Shown here one piece after another: positions 43,771 to 53,261 of a stretch of 64,000 nt of DNA. The stretch is from positions 682,001-746,000 of the forward strand of contig NZ_PITQ01000002.1 of the NCBI RefSeq assembly GCF_002834385.1, written 5' to 3'. The notes under the pieces were generated by a model, which made no database searches, had not been told where the DNA came from, and was given only the letters and a program-made list of their open reading frames with translations. Both the position numbers and the translations under genes were made by a program. The stretch comes from Rahnella sp. AA (GTDB lineage: Bacteria; Pseudomonadota; Gammaproteobacteria; Enterobacterales; Enterobacteriaceae). Numbering within the stretch: the stretch's first letter is position 1; the number at the start of each line of letters is the position of its first letter.

Positions 43771-44019
43771 AATTTTTCCTTTTCCGGGTTAATGTGATGA
43801 AACGGCAATCAAAATGCCGCCGGAGGGCGATAGCAAAAAGTGTGATAAGAGTATAGTGCGTGTCAGATATCGCCATAACCCAATGCGTGCCCTGCCCGGC
43901 AAAACGGCATTTGCTGTATGCAGTAAATCGCGCCACATCATGGTATTTTCAAGGCTTCATCTGCTTTCCGCATGTTTAATAAACCAAGGCAATAAAAACG
44001 CATAAAGAAGGGTCATTCC

Positions 44020-44325
44020 ATGGAAAAACGTCCGGCAGTTACCATCACTTATTGTTCCCAATGCAACTGGCTGTTGCGCGCCGCGTGGATGGCGCAGGAA
44101 CTGTTGAATTCGTTTAGCACCGACCTGGCCTCGGTCACGCTGGTGCCGGGCACGGGTGGAATTTACGAGATTAAAGTCGATGACGAGCTTATCTGGGAAC
44201 GTAAAAGAGACGGCGGTTTTCCGGACGCCGCACCGCTTAAACAGCGCGTGCGCGATATCTGCTTCCCGGACCGGGATTTAGGGCATGTGGATAAGAAGAA
44301 AACGCCTGAGAGCGGGCAAGCGTAA
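44020..44325 (+). CDS. SelT/SelW/SelH-family (Rdx) thioredoxin-like protein
   Basis: 101 residues. The N-terminus has CxxC (YCSQCNW, residues about 11-17) directly after the first strand, the Rdx family hallmark; the second half has GGIYEIKVDDELIWERKRDGGFPDA, as in bacterial members. It probably acts as a small redox protein; the partner is unknown. The stop TAA overlaps the next start codon by one base (TAATG), so it is coupled to the LysR gene. Confidence 0.85.
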   Translation: MEKRPAVTITYCSQCNWLLRAAWMAQELLNSFSTDLASVTLVPGTGGIYEIKVDDELIWERKRDGGFPDAAPLKQRVRDICFPDRDLGHVDKKKTPESGQA

Positions 44326-45218
44326 TGCCGCGCGATAATCTCAACGATCTGGTGGCCTTTGTTACCGTTGCCCGCGAGCAGAGTTTTACCCGCGCCGCCG
44401 CACAACTGGGCGTCTCACAGTCGGCGCTCAGCCATACCATTCGCGGCCTGGAATCGCGGCTCGGCATGCGGTTACTGACCCGCACCACCCGCAGCGTCTC
44501 GGCAACCGACGTCGGTGAGCGCCTGCTCGCTACGCTGGCGCCGCGTTTTGATGAGATTTACAGCGAGCTGGCGGCACTCAATGATTTGCGTGATAAGCCC
44601 TCCGGCGTGATCCGCATATCCGCCACGGACTATGCCATTAATCAGCTTTTATGGCCGAAGCTGGAGCATTTTCTGCATGAATACCCGGATATCACCGTCG
44701 AGCTTATCAGCGACTACGGTCTGACGGATATCGTTGCTAACCGGTATGACGCGGGCGTCCGTTTGGGTGAGCAGGTAACTAACGGGATGATTTCGGCGCG
44801 CATTGGCCCGGATCTGCGTTTTGTCGTGGTGGGTTCACCGGCTTATTTCGCCAGCAACCCGAAGCCTGAAACGCCACAGGATTTACTTCAGCATCGTTGT
44901 ATCAATCTGAGGCTGCCCACGCACGGGGGTTTTTACGTCTGGGAATTTGCCAAAGACGGTCGCGAGGTAAAAGCCCGCGTTGAAGGCCAGGTCATTTTTA
45001 ACAGCGTATATCAGATCCGTTCAGCCGCCGTTTCAGGCTTCGGGCTGGCGCATATCCCGGAGGACATCGTGGCTCCGCTGATCGCCGAAGGAAAACTGAT
45101 TCAGGTGATGGATGAATGGTGCCCGGTTTGGGACGGCCTGCATATTTACTACCCCAGCCGCCGGGAATCATCGCGCGCACTGGCGTTAGTCGTAAAGGCG
45201 CTGCGGGCGGGGATTTAG
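44325..45218 (+). CDS. LysR-family transcriptional regulator
   Basis: 297 residues. Winged helix at residues about 1-60 (SFTRAAAQLGVSQSALSHTIRGLESRLG) and a substrate-binding effector domain with VGSPAYFASNPKPETPQDLLQHRCINLRLP, the PA0477/DsdC-like branch. Translationally coupled to the Rdx gene. Its targets may include the neighbouring MFS exporter; this is inference. No palindromic operator is visible nearby. Confidence 0.9.
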   Translation: MPRDNLNDLVAFVTVAREQSFTRAAAQLGVSQSALSHTIRGLESRLGMRLLTRTTRSVSATDVGERLLATLAPRFDEIYSELAALNDLRDKPSGVIRISATDYAINQLLWPKLEHFLHEYPDITVELISDYGLTDIVANRYDAGVRLGEQVTNGMISARIGPDLRFVVVGSPAYFASNPKPETPQDLLQHRCINLRLPTHGGFYVWEFAKDGREVKARVEGQVIFNSVYQIRSAAVSGFGLAHIPEDIVAPLIAEGKLIQVMDEWCPVWDGLHIYYPSRRESSRALALVVKALRAGI

Positions 45219-45358
45219 CGTAATTCGGCATAATTTAATTAATTGATGAGCCTGGCTCATGATGGTGTCCCATTTCCCGCTATTCATTAGCGGGAACGTT
45301 CTCCCTACACTTCCCGCTTCCTGTAACCCCCGGTATAAACACGCACGGATACTTTTTC

Positions 45359-46543
45359 ATGACGCAAACTTTTCCACAGAAAGCAGCGGCGGGATCCCCC
45401 GATCATGCTCACTGGAGTGCCGTATTTTCAATTGCCTTAAGCGTAGTCAGTCTGGTGACTGCAGAATTACTGCCCATCAGTTTGTTAACCCCCCTGGCAG
45501 CCGATCTGAGTATCAGCGAAGGCATGGCCGGACAGGCCGTCAGCGCGACATCCATTATGGGAATGATCGCCAGCCTGTTTATCGCGGCGGCTTGCCGCAG
45601 ACTTGACCGCCGTCTGGTGCTGATGGGTTTTACGCTGATTTCGATTGCCTCTAATGTCCTTGTGGCAGCCGCGCCGGATTACGCGGTGTTGCTGATCGGG
45701 CGTTTATTGCTGGGCGTGAGCCTTGGCGGGTTCTGGTCAATGGCGGCGGCGGTTTCAATGCGGCTGGTGCACAAATCGCTGATCCCGAAAGCGTTATCGG
45801 TTATTTTCGGTGGCGTTTCAGTTGCGATGGCCGTTGCGACGCCGCTGGGAACCTGGCTCGGGGATGCCATTGGCTGGCGCGGCGTATTTCTGATCACCGC
45901 CGCACTGGGCATCATCACGTTTGTCTGGCAGTACCGCGTATTCCCCTCCATGAAACCCGCAGGACAGACGCGCCTGAGCACGTTGTTCGGGTTACTGAAA
46001 AGACCACAAATCCGGCTGGCAATGGCCGGAATGGTCGGCGTATTTGGCGGTCATTTTGCCTTCTTCACCTATCTGCGTCCGCTACTGGAAAACGTTGCTC
46101 ACTTCAGCGTGAGCGGGGTTTCCGCCATTTTGCTGGGCTTTGGCATCGCCAATATTCTCGGTACAGCGGCATCAGGCATGATGCTGCGACGCAGCCTGAA
46201 AGGCACCCTGCTCTTCATGCCTCTGATAATGGCGCTGATGGCGGCCATTTTGGTCAGGTTTGGCGAAAGTCAGCCGGTGACGGCAATTCTGGTTACGCTG
46301 TGGGGATTTGTTTTTGGCGCAGTCCCGGTCGCCTGGACGACATGGCTGACCCATGCAGTCCCCGACGAAACCGAAAGCGGTGGCGGTTTACAGGTCGCTT
46401 CAATTCAGCTGGCCATCACGGCAGGCGCAACGCTCGGCGGGGTTTTACTCGATGCACATGGCACGCTGGGCACGGTCACCGGCAGCGGGATTATTTTGCT
46501 TCTGGCGGCAGGTTTGATCGGATTTATGCGCTGCAAGTCGTAG
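45359..46543 (+). CDS. MFS exporter similar to NepI
   Basis: 394 residues, 12 hydrophobic segments. The N-terminal helix block AVFSIALSVVSLVTAELLPISLLTPLAADLSISEGMAG matches the purine-ribonucleoside exporter NepI and sugar/arabinose efflux relatives (similar T-A/S-E-L/F-x-P pattern). Motif A-like RRLDRRLVLMG follows. It sits beside a sugar cassette with a PfkB kinase, on the opposite strand, and may export a related nucleoside or sugar; the substrate is inferred only. Confidence 0.8.
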   Translation: MTQTFPQKAAAGSPDHAHWSAVFSIALSVVSLVTAELLPISLLTPLAADLSISEGMAGQAVSATSIMGMIASLFIAAACRRLDRRLVLMGFTLISIASNVLVAAAPDYAVLLIGRLLLGVSLGGFWSMAAAVSMRLVHKSLIPKALSVIFGGVSVAMAVATPLGTWLGDAIGWRGVFLITAALGIITFVWQYRVFPSMKPAGQTRLSTLFGLLKRPQIRLAMAGMVGVFGGHFAFFTYLRPLLENVAHFSVSGVSAILLGFGIANILGTAASGMMLRRSLKGTLLFMPLIMALMAAILVRFGESQPVTAILVTLWGFVFGAVPVAWTTWLTHAVPDETESGGGLQVASIQLAITAGATLGGVLLDAHGTLGTVTGSGIILLLAAGLIGFMRCKS

Positions 46544-46561
46544 CCATCAAAAGGAATACAA

Positions 46562-46584
46562 AAGGCAGGAAATTCTCCTGCCTT
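46562..46584. terminator. Bidirectional terminator between the NepI-like exporter and the sugar kinase
   Basis: Perfect AAGGCAGGA / TCCTGCCTT stem with a five-base loop, between two convergent stop codons. Confidence 0.82.
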
Positions 46585-46601
46585 ACTGTTTCGCATTAAC
46601 G

Positions 46602-47462
46602 CTACGCTTTACGTGAAACGTGTTCGGCGGCGGCGCGGTTGGCTTTTGCCACGGAACCGGCCAGCGTCTGGCCCTGCAAAAGTGACGTACACAACATGCC
46701 CATAAAGCAGTCGCCTGCGCCGTGCGTGCTGATCAGTTCGACTTTTTCGGCGGGCATGGACTGGCTGCGCTCACCGGCTTCGCACCAGGCGACGCCGTGT
46801 TCGCCTGCCGTGACGACCACTGCCGGATAATGCCCGCCGAGCCATTCGGCGGCGGCGCGGGCGTCAGATAAAGCATTCACCGTAATGCCGCTGAGATCGC
46901 GGGCTTCGACGCCGTTGACCACCAGCAAATCGACGGCGGATTGCATCGCGCTGCACATCTCTCGTGCCGGAGCGGCGTTCAGGCACACGCGTATCCCGCG
47001 CTGTTTTGCCGCTTCGGCGGCCGCCAGATTGACCGCTTCCGGCACTTCGTTTTGCAGCAGCAACATCTCAACCTGTTGCCAGACGGCGTCGTGACCAAAT
47101 TGCGCGGCGTCTACCCGGTTGTTGGCATTGGAAACAACGACCGCGCCGTAATCCCCTTCCGCGTCCATCAGCGCAACGCTCATGCCCGACGGCACGTCTG
47201 CACTGACGGCCACAAAATCCGTATTCACGCCGTTTTCTTCGAGCACGGAACGCAGGAAATCGCCCTGCGTATCTGCGCCAACAGCACCGGCAAAGCCGAC
47301 CTGCGCGCCCGCTTTCGCGGCGGACACCGCCTGATTGCCACCTTTACCGCCAAATTTGTACGAACAGCCGCTGCCCATCACCGTTTCGCCTTTTTCAGGG
47401 CGGTGATGCGCGTGGATCACGATGTCGTAATGAAGGCTGCCCGTGACTAAAATTTTACCCAT
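46602..47462 (-). CDS. PfkB-family sugar kinase (ribokinase-like)
   Basis: 286 residues. N-terminal PfkB signature (FGGKGGNQAVSAAKAG, about residues 37-52) and C-terminal anion-hole/catalytic signature (STHGAGDCFMG, about 240-250, Asp base). It phosphorylates a sugar, ATP-dependent, in the cytoplasm. Last gene of a cassette with TIM-barrel isomerase, ribose-type ABC transporter and RpiR regulator, analogous to the E. coli allose operon although the latter uses a ROK-family kinase. Ribose is only one possible substrate. Confidence 0.88.
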   Translation of the reverse strand: MGKILVTGSLHYDIVIHAHHRPEKGETVMGSGCSYKFGGKGGNQAVSAAKAGAQVGFAGAVGADTQGDFLRSVLEENGVNTDFVAVSADVPSGMSVALMDAEGDYGAVVVSNANNRVDAAQFGHDAVWQQVEMLLLQNEVPEAVNLAAAEAAKQRGIRVCLNAAPAREMCSAMQSAVDLLVVNGVEARDLSGITVNALSDARAAAEWLGGHYPAVVVTAGEHGVAWCEAGERSQSMPAEKVELISTHGAGDCFMGMLCTSLLQGQTLAGSVAKANRAAAEHVSRKA

Positions 47463-47463
47463 T

Positions 47464-48321
47464 CTAGTATTCCCGAAGGTCCTGAACCGCCTGCTGGGTT
47501 TTCATCAGGTTTTTCTCCGCTGTCTTCAGATCTTTCTGCGCAATCGCCACAAATAAGGCATCCAGAATATTTAACTGGGCGATGCGGGCAGCGGCATTTT
47601 CCCCGAGCAAGTGCGATCCCTGAGAGGTTGAATTGAGAACCACATGCGCATTACGCGCAATAGGCGACTCGGCGTAATTGGTGATGGCGATAACTTTGGC
47701 GCCGTTGCGCGCCGCCAGTTTAATCGGGTCATTCACCGCTCGGGTGGTGCCGGAATGGCTGATGGCCACCACCGCATCATCGTCCGACAAGACTGCTGCT
47801 GACATCAGCATAATATGGGCATCATCGTAGACCGTCGTTTTGATCCCGATTTTCAGGAGCTTATGCGACAAATCTCTGGCGACGGCGGCAGAACCGCCGA
47901 CGGCATATAAATCGATGTGCCTGGCTTTAAAAAGAATGTCAGCGGCGCGGTTAAATTCCGACACATCGACAATAGATAATGTTTCTTCTATTGCCTGAAT
48001 AGATGTGCGAAATACCTTTTCAAGTAATTGCTCCGACGAGTCTCCCGGCTCAATTTCCGCATGTAAATTCGCCACCTCAGAATAGTTGTAATAAATCAAA
48101 CTGCTTCTGAAATCTCTAAATCCTGAGAAATTTAATTTCTTCGTCAATTTAACAATCATCGCCTCAGAAACATTATTTTCCAGCGCAATTTCTTTTAAAG
48201 AAGTTTGCTCAGAAAAATCCGTTTTAGACGTAATTGCGTCGACGACTTTTCTTTCCAGCGGCGTCAGATGTGGCAATTTCATACGAATTTGAGCGCCTAT
48301 GGCTCGCGGATCCTGATTCAT
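47464..48321 (-). CDS. RpiR/MurR-family transcriptional regulator
   Basis: 285 residues. An N-terminal HTH_6 (TSLKEIALENNVSEAMIVKLTKKL, about 40-63) is joined to a C-terminal SIS sugar-phosphate-binding domain (VYAVGGSAAVARDLSHKLLKIG and AISHSGTTRAVND). It senses a phosphosugar made by the cassette and represses or activates it. Start is directly against the permease stop, within the operon, as for autogenous regulators. Confidence 0.9.
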   Translation of the reverse strand: MNQDPRAIGAQIRMKLPHLTPLERKVVDAITSKTDFSEQTSLKEIALENNVSEAMIVKLTKKLNFSGFRDFRSSLIYYNYSEVANLHAEIEPGDSSEQLLEKVFRTSIQAIEETLSIVDVSEFNRAADILFKARHIDLYAVGGSAAVARDLSHKLLKIGIKTTVYDDAHIMLMSAAVLSDDDAVVAISHSGTTRAVNDPIKLAARNGAKVIAITNYAESPIARNAHVVLNSTSQGSHLLGENAAARIAQLNILDALFVAIAQKDLKTAEKNLMKTQQAVQDLREY

Positions 48322-49292
48322 TACTTGCCTCGTGTCGCCCGGTCAATCAACATCGCTATGATAATAATAAGACCGGTGGCAAGCAATTGATAAAACGCCT
48401 GAATATTCAGAAGCGTCAGGCCATTTCGTAATGAACCCAAAATAACCGCGCCAATCAGCGTGCCGATGACGCTGCCTTTGCCGCCCATCAGCGATGCCCC
48501 GCCAATGGCCGCCGCGGCAATCGCATCCAGCTCCCATAAATTCCCCATCGTCGGCTCGGCAGCGCCCAGGCGACCAATCAGAATCAATGAGGCCAGAGAC
48601 GCCAGGACGCCGGAAATCACAAACACCGTGACTTTGGTTCTTTTGACCGGCACACCGGCCACGCGAGCGGCTTCTTCATTACCGCCGACGGCCAGAATGT
48701 ATTCGCCCAGCGGCGTTTTATTCATGACCACCCACAGGATTGCCGCGATGGCGATAACAATCACAATCGGTGCCGGAACCCCGAATACCGTGCTGTTGAT
48801 GACCGTGCGAAACTCCATCGGGATGCCGAAAATCGGGTTACCGTTGGTGAAAATCAGCGCCAGCGCGCGGAACAGCGACAGGCCGCCGAGAGTGACGATG
48901 AACGGCTGCAAACCGGCATACGCCACTAACATTCCGCTGAAAACGCCGCACAGTGCGCCGACGCCCAGCGTCGCCATAATCGCCAGCGGAACCGGCACGC
49001 CCGCCACCATCAGCGTTGCGCCGAGCACCGCAGAAAGCGCCGCCGTTGGCCCGACAGACAAATCGATGCCGCCGGAAATAATCACCAGGGTCATCCCCAG
49101 CGCAATAATTCCGTTAATTGATGACTGCTGCAAAATATTCAGCAGATTCGGCAGCGTGAAAAATACCGGCGAAAGAAAAGAAAAGGTGATCACAATAATC
49201 AGTAAACCAATCAGCGTACCGGCATCGCGAACATTGAATTTAAATAATGCCAGAGGGAAAGCCTTTGGCTGAACATTACCTTGAGTCGTCAT
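48321..49292 (-). CDS. Ribose-type ABC transporter permease
   Basis: About 323 residues with about ten hydrophobic helices. Family blocks include LLNILQQSSINGIIALGMTLVIISGGIDLSVG and ELDAIAAAAIGGASLMGGKGSVIGTLIGA (RbsC/AlsC/XylH class). The ATG at 49292 has AAGG eight bases upstream and is preferred to 49298. It forms the inner-membrane channel for the ATPase at 49339. Overlaps RpiR gene by one base. Confidence 0.92.
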   Translation of the reverse strand: MTTQGNVQPKAFPLALFKFNVRDAGTLIGLLIIVITFSFLSPVFFTLPNLLNILQQSSINGIIALGMTLVIISGGIDLSVGPTAALSAVLGATLMVAGVPVPLAIMATLGVGALCGVFSGMLVAYAGLQPFIVTLGGLSLFRALALIFTNGNPIFGIPMEFRTVINSTVFGVPAPIVIVIAIAAILWVVMNKTPLGEYILAVGGNEEAARVAGVPVKRTKVTVFVISGVLASLASLILIGRLGAAEPTMGNLWELDAIAAAAIGGASLMGGKGSVIGTLIGAVILGSLRNGLTLLNIQAFYQLLATGLIIIIAMLIDRATRGK

Positions 49293-49338
49293 AATCATGG
49301 CCTTAAAAAATCAGTAGGTGACAGAACGTATCGTTAAT

Positions 49339-50841
49339 TCAGACGGCTTTTTTCACATCATTAATGGCATAACGCGCGATATTTTCTTCGGTGATATCGT
49401 CGCCGTTAAGTTCTTTCGTAATATGCCCTTCACGCATCACCAGAACACGGTCTGAGATACGCATTATTTCCGGCATTTCAGAAGAAACCACCACAATGGC
49501 TTTCCCCTGCTGCGCGAGTTTTTCTATCAGATTATAAATTTCAGACTTGGCACCGATATCAATTCCACGGGTCGGTTCGTCAAAAAGAAACACCTTATTA
49601 TCGGCGGCCACCCAGCGGCCAATAATCACTTTTTGCTGATTCCCACCGCTCAGCGTACCAATGGTTTTTTCGATATTGAGCGGACGTAACCGCAAATCCG
49701 TCATCACATCCAGCGCAGTCTGGTTCAGCTGATTTTTCTTCAGCATGCCGAAACGGGTAAAACGCCCCATCGACGGCAACGCCATGTTCATTTTGACGGC
49801 GCGTTCTTTAATGATGCCCTCTTTTTTGCGGTCTTCCGGCACCAGGCCAATCCCGGCGCGAATGGCGGAACTGACGTTATGTTTTTTTACCGCAACGCCA
49901 TCCACTTCAATGCTGCCGCCGGTTTTGGCATCAATGCCGGCAATCAGTTTCAGCAATTCGGTGCGTCCGGATCCGACCAGCCCGGCGATGCCCAGCACTT
50001 CACCGGCTTTCACGCTGAACGTGGCGTTACGCACGGCTTTATCGCGGCTCAAATCTTCCACGCTCAGCACGATGCGTTCGGTGGCATACGAATGGTGCTG
50101 TACTTTCTCGATTTTGCGCCCGACCATTTTGGTCACGATCGTCTCTTCGGTTTCGTCGCAGATATTCACCACGCCGACCTGCTTGCCATCGCGCAAAATC
50201 GTGGCGCGGTCGCAGACTTTGAAGATTTCATTCATTTTGTGCGAGACGTAAATCAGCGAAACATTCATCGATTTCAGGTCAGAAATCAGCTCAGCCAGGC
50301 GCTCAAACTCCGTCGGCGTCAGGCTCGACGTCGGTTCGTCCATCGCAATAATTTTGGCTTCATCAAGCAACGCACGGGCGATCTCAACGATCTGCTGTTG
50401 CGAGACTTTCAGGTTTTTGATCGGCTCATCCGGATTAATGCTCGGATCCAGGCGGCGCAGGATCGCCACCGCCCGTTTGTACTGCGCCTTTCTGTCAACA
50501 AACAGCCCTTTCATTTTGGTCAGGGGCCGCCCGAGAAACATATTCTGGGCGACGGAGAGTTCAGGAACGTGCTGCAACTCCTGATGAATCATTGCGATAC
50601 CGGCATGGCGCGCAGACAGCGGGTTTTTCATCTGAATCACCTGCCCTTCCACCAGGATCTCGCCGGAATCGGCGGCCCGGACGCCTGACAGGATATTGAG
50701 CAACGTCGATTTTCCGGCGCCGTTTTCACCAATCAGCGCGTGGACTTCGCCCGGCCTGACGGAGAAATCAACCCCCTGAACCGCCGCCACGCCGCTGTAG
50801 CTTTTGCTGATGCCGCGCATCGTCAAACAATACTGTTCCAT
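49339..50841 (-). CDS. Ribose-type ABC transporter, duplicated ATPase
   Basis: 500 residues with two fused ABC domains, as in RbsA/AlsA. First domain: Walker A GENGAGKST, signature VSQQQ-type, Walker B AMDEPTSSLT. Second domain: Walker A-like GLVGSGRTE, signature LSGGNQQK, Walker B LFDEPTRGID. The second Walker A lacks the canonical Lys as is normal in this family. Powers sugar import with the permease and the binding protein. Middle of the operon. Confidence 0.93.
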   Translation of the reverse strand: MEQYCLTMRGISKSYSGVAAVQGVDFSVRPGEVHALIGENGAGKSTLLNILSGVRAADSGEILVEGQVIQMKNPLSARHAGIAMIHQELQHVPELSVAQNMFLGRPLTKMKGLFVDRKAQYKRAVAILRRLDPSINPDEPIKNLKVSQQQIVEIARALLDEAKIIAMDEPTSSLTPTEFERLAELISDLKSMNVSLIYVSHKMNEIFKVCDRATILRDGKQVGVVNICDETEETIVTKMVGRKIEKVQHHSYATERIVLSVEDLSRDKAVRNATFSVKAGEVLGIAGLVGSGRTELLKLIAGIDAKTGGSIEVDGVAVKKHNVSSAIRAGIGLVPEDRKKEGIIKERAVKMNMALPSMGRFTRFGMLKKNQLNQTALDVMTDLRLRPLNIEKTIGTLSGGNQQKVIIGRWVAADNKVFLFDEPTRGIDIGAKSEIYNLIEKLAQQGKAIVVVSSEMPEIMRISDRVLVMREGHITKELNGDDITEENIARYAINDVKKAV

Positions 50842-50874
50842 AAACTCTCCTCACCCTGTTCTCTGACGCCAGAC

Positions 50875-51921
50875 TTACTGTTGCTGTGCCAGCAACTGGC
50901 GAAGCTTGGCGTTATCTTTAGTGGAGAACGCGTCGGCATTGTCTTTGGTGATCAGCGCCTGCGGAGTGGACACCACGCGGGAGATTTTCTGGCCATTAAT
51001 CAGGCGGACAACCACTTCCATCGCCACTTCGCCGGTCAGCACCGGGAAGCTGTCAACCGTACCGGTCAGCTCACCGCGTTTGATTGACGCATACGCATCG
51101 GAAATCCCGTCGGTGCCAAAGACGGCAACCTGTTTAGATTTTCCGGCAGCTGCGACCGCTTCTACCACGCCCAGCGCCATGCCGTCGTTGTTGGCGTAGA
51201 AGCCAATCAGATCAGGATGTTGCTGTAAAATTGTCGCTGCGGCGTTGTACGCATTTTCGCGGCTCCAGTTGGCAGGAACGCTGGCGACCACGGTGAATTT
51301 CCCGCTGGTCTGAATCGTTTCTTTAAAGCCTTTGGTGCGCTGCGTTGCCGCATACACGCCCGGCTGGCCTTCGATGACCGCGACCTTGCCGCCTTCAGGG
51401 TGTTTTTTGATAAACCAGCCCGCCACGCGAACGCCGTTATCTTTTTGCACGTTGCCGACGTAATGCGCAGCGTTTGGCATTACGGCGTCATTGACGTTCA
51501 CCACGGCAATGTTTTTGCTTTTGGCGGATTCGTACGCCGGTTGCAGGTTGGCGTCGGTTTGCGGCGACACCAGCAAGCCGTTGAACCCTTGAGAAATCAG
51601 CGTTTCGGCGATAGACAGCTGGCCGAGCTGGTCGTCTTCATTGGCGGCGGCCTGATATTCCACGGTGAAGCCGTGTCTATCGGCAAAGTTTTTATAGCCC
51701 TGGCCGAGGGAGCGCCAGTATTCGTTGGTCAGCGTTTTCGACACACCGCCGATTTTCAGCGATTTATCGATAGCCGGTAACGGGCCATATTTGGTGGTCA
51801 GTTGCGTCCAGTCGGTGCGATCCGGTTCGGTGTCGGATTGCAGGGGCGGTAAATCCGCCGCATAAAGGCTGGTGCAAAACAGTGTAGAGGTGAGTACAGA
51901 CAGTAAGAGTTTTTTCATCAT
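50875..51921 (-). CDS. Periplasmic sugar-binding protein of the ribose-type transporter
   Basis: 348 residues with a Sec signal peptide (cleavage near LYAA). The mature part has an unusually long, Asp/Pro-rich N-terminal extension before the pBP1-type fold (IGGVSKTLTNEYWRSLGQGYKNFADRHG), then hinge blocks VVNVNDAV, GYFKNNDGMALGV-like FYANNDGMALGVVEA and FGTDGISDAYASI. Binds a sugar or polyol. First transporter gene after the isomerase. The N-terminal extension resembles TorT/periplasmic sensors, so a sensory side role is possible. Confidence 0.87.
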   Translation of the reverse strand: MMKKLLLSVLTSTLFCTSLYAADLPPLQSDTEPDRTDWTQLTTKYGPLPAIDKSLKIGGVSKTLTNEYWRSLGQGYKNFADRHGFTVEYQAAANEDDQLGQLSIAETLISQGFNGLLVSPQTDANLQPAYESAKSKNIAVVNVNDAVMPNAAHYVGNVQKDNGVRVAGWFIKKHPEGGKVAVIEGQPGVYAATQRTKGFKETIQTSGKFTVVASVPANWSRENAYNAAATILQQHPDLIGFYANNDGMALGVVEAVAAAGKSKQVAVFGTDGISDAYASIKRGELTGTVDSFPVLTGEVAMEVVVRLINGQKISRVVSTPQALITKDNADAFSTKDNAKLRQLLAQQQ

Positions 51922-51984
51922 CTGGCCTTCGGATTGTTATTTTTATGGTTATCACAGCGACTCGCGCTGTGGCGGTCGCTTTTA

Positions 51985-52965
51985 TTATTGCGCCAGCATC
52001 ACGTTGTTCACGATTTGCTGAGAGGCGACGGCATCCTGCCTGCTGATGGCTTCATTCAGCGCCGGGTTGTTTTCAAGCTTTTCACACAGTTTCAGTAAAC
52101 GGATAACGGTCGCGATATTGGTTTCCGCTTCGCGAACCGGGTCCAGACCGCTGGCGTCCGGGAACGTATCGAAGTAATACGCGCCTTTATAGCCGTCACG
52201 TTTCATTTGCAGCAGGAATTCCAGCGTGGCGCGCGGGTTCACGGAGCCGACCATCAGGCCATCGTCGCGTTTGCCCCAGCCGTCGTTGAGATCCAGCCCG
52301 AGCAGGCGTGAACGTCGCGCCACCATCGCTGCGGCAAACGCCGGGACTTCATTGGCAAACAGCACGTGCGCGAAATCCAGCGTGATGCCTAAATTCTTGC
52401 AACCGGCCTCTTCCACCGCCAGCAGGCAGGTGGTGGCGTTAGGGAAGATGCTGTAAGCGCGTGGTTCGTTCGGTTTGTATTCAATGCTGACGTCGATGTC
52501 CGGCGCATATTCCGCCACTTCGCGCACCGCGCTGACCGCGTCTTCCCACATTTTTTTGTAGTCCGCCTGGAAGCAGTAATCGAAACCGTCCTGCCCCATC
52601 CACAGCGTCATGATGCTGGCACCGAATTCGCGGCCAGCGTCGATGCCGCGCTTGGTCAACTCAATCGCCTGACGACGAATTTTAGGATCCGGGTTGGTAA
52701 ATGCGCCGATTTTAAATTCCGGAGCATCCCAGCGCATTTGCATCCCGTTGACCGCCAGCCCGACTTCTTCAATTTTCTGACGCATGGTTTTGACGTCATC
52801 CGACATGTGCTGAGGGTAATTCAGGTCAAGATGTGTCAATCCTTTAACCGTAGCTGCACGTTCGATCATTTGCAGCACTGAAGGTTTGCCTTTCAGCTCC
52901 GGCCAGTAAAGATAAGCCCCCGAGGCAAACGAGTTCAGACGTGTGGCAAATTTAAGTTCTGACAT
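51985..52965 (-). CDS. TIM-barrel sugar isomerase/epimerase
   Basis: 326 residues of the xylose-isomerase-like TIM-barrel family. Visible metal-ligand candidates are Glu in SIEYKPNEPRAYS, Asp/His in GITLDFAHV and Asp/Asn in LGLDLNDGWGKRDD, the E-D-H-D pattern of this fold. It probably interconverts an aldose and a ketose or epimerises a ketose entering from the transporter. First gene of the six-gene cassette; leader contains a terminator hairpin. Confidence 0.82.
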   Translation of the reverse strand: MSELKFATRLNSFASGAYLYWPELKGKPSVLQMIERAATVKGLTHLDLNYPQHMSDDVKTMRQKIEEVGLAVNGMQMRWDAPEFKIGAFTNPDPKIRRQAIELTKRGIDAGREFGASIMTLWMGQDGFDYCFQADYKKMWEDAVSAVREVAEYAPDIDVSIEYKPNEPRAYSIFPNATTCLLAVEEAGCKNLGITLDFAHVLFANEVPAFAAAMVARRSRLLGLDLNDGWGKRDDGLMVGSVNPRATLEFLLQMKRDGYKGAYYFDTFPDASGLDPVREAETNIATVIRLLKLCEKLENNPALNEAISRQDAVASQQIVNNVMLAQ

Positions 52966-53050
52966 GGGGTGTCCTTTGTAAACTGATTCGTAATGTACTT
53001 TCCTTCTTCACATTATTTCGTGAAGTAGTGCATTACTATCACCCGCCGAA

Positions 53051-53078
53051 AAAACCCGCAAGATCCCGTGCGGGTTTT
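53051..53078 (-). terminator. Terminator hairpin inside the leader of the sugar cassette
   Basis: AAAACCCGCA / TGCGGGTTTT perfect 10-bp stem with an 8-base loop. On the minus strand a run of T6 follows. It lies 85 bases upstream of the isomerase start, within a divergent intergenic region, so it would end transcription heading into the sugar operon unless the promoter lies between it and the gene. Confidence 0.75.
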
Positions 53079-53234
53079 GTGATCAGATTTGGGAGGCGTT
53101 TCACGAAATTTCGGGTAAACCAGACGTGGTATGACACGGAATAGCGAGTTGGTGCAGGAAGGTTCTAAATTTCGCACTTAAATAAAATGGAGCGCTATTT
53201 CGCCCCTATAAACCTCTGTTTTCTGTGACAGCCG

Positions 53235-53261
53235 TCAAGTTTTTCGCCTTTCTGCCGTTAT
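53235..53261 (+). promoter_or_regulatory. FliA (sigma-28) promoter of the chemoreceptor gene
   Basis: TCAAGTTT-N11-GCCGTTAT matches the flagellar consensus TAAAGTTT-N11-GCCGATAA with correct spacing. It ends 33 bases before the receptor ATG. Links expression to motility genes. Confidence 0.82.
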
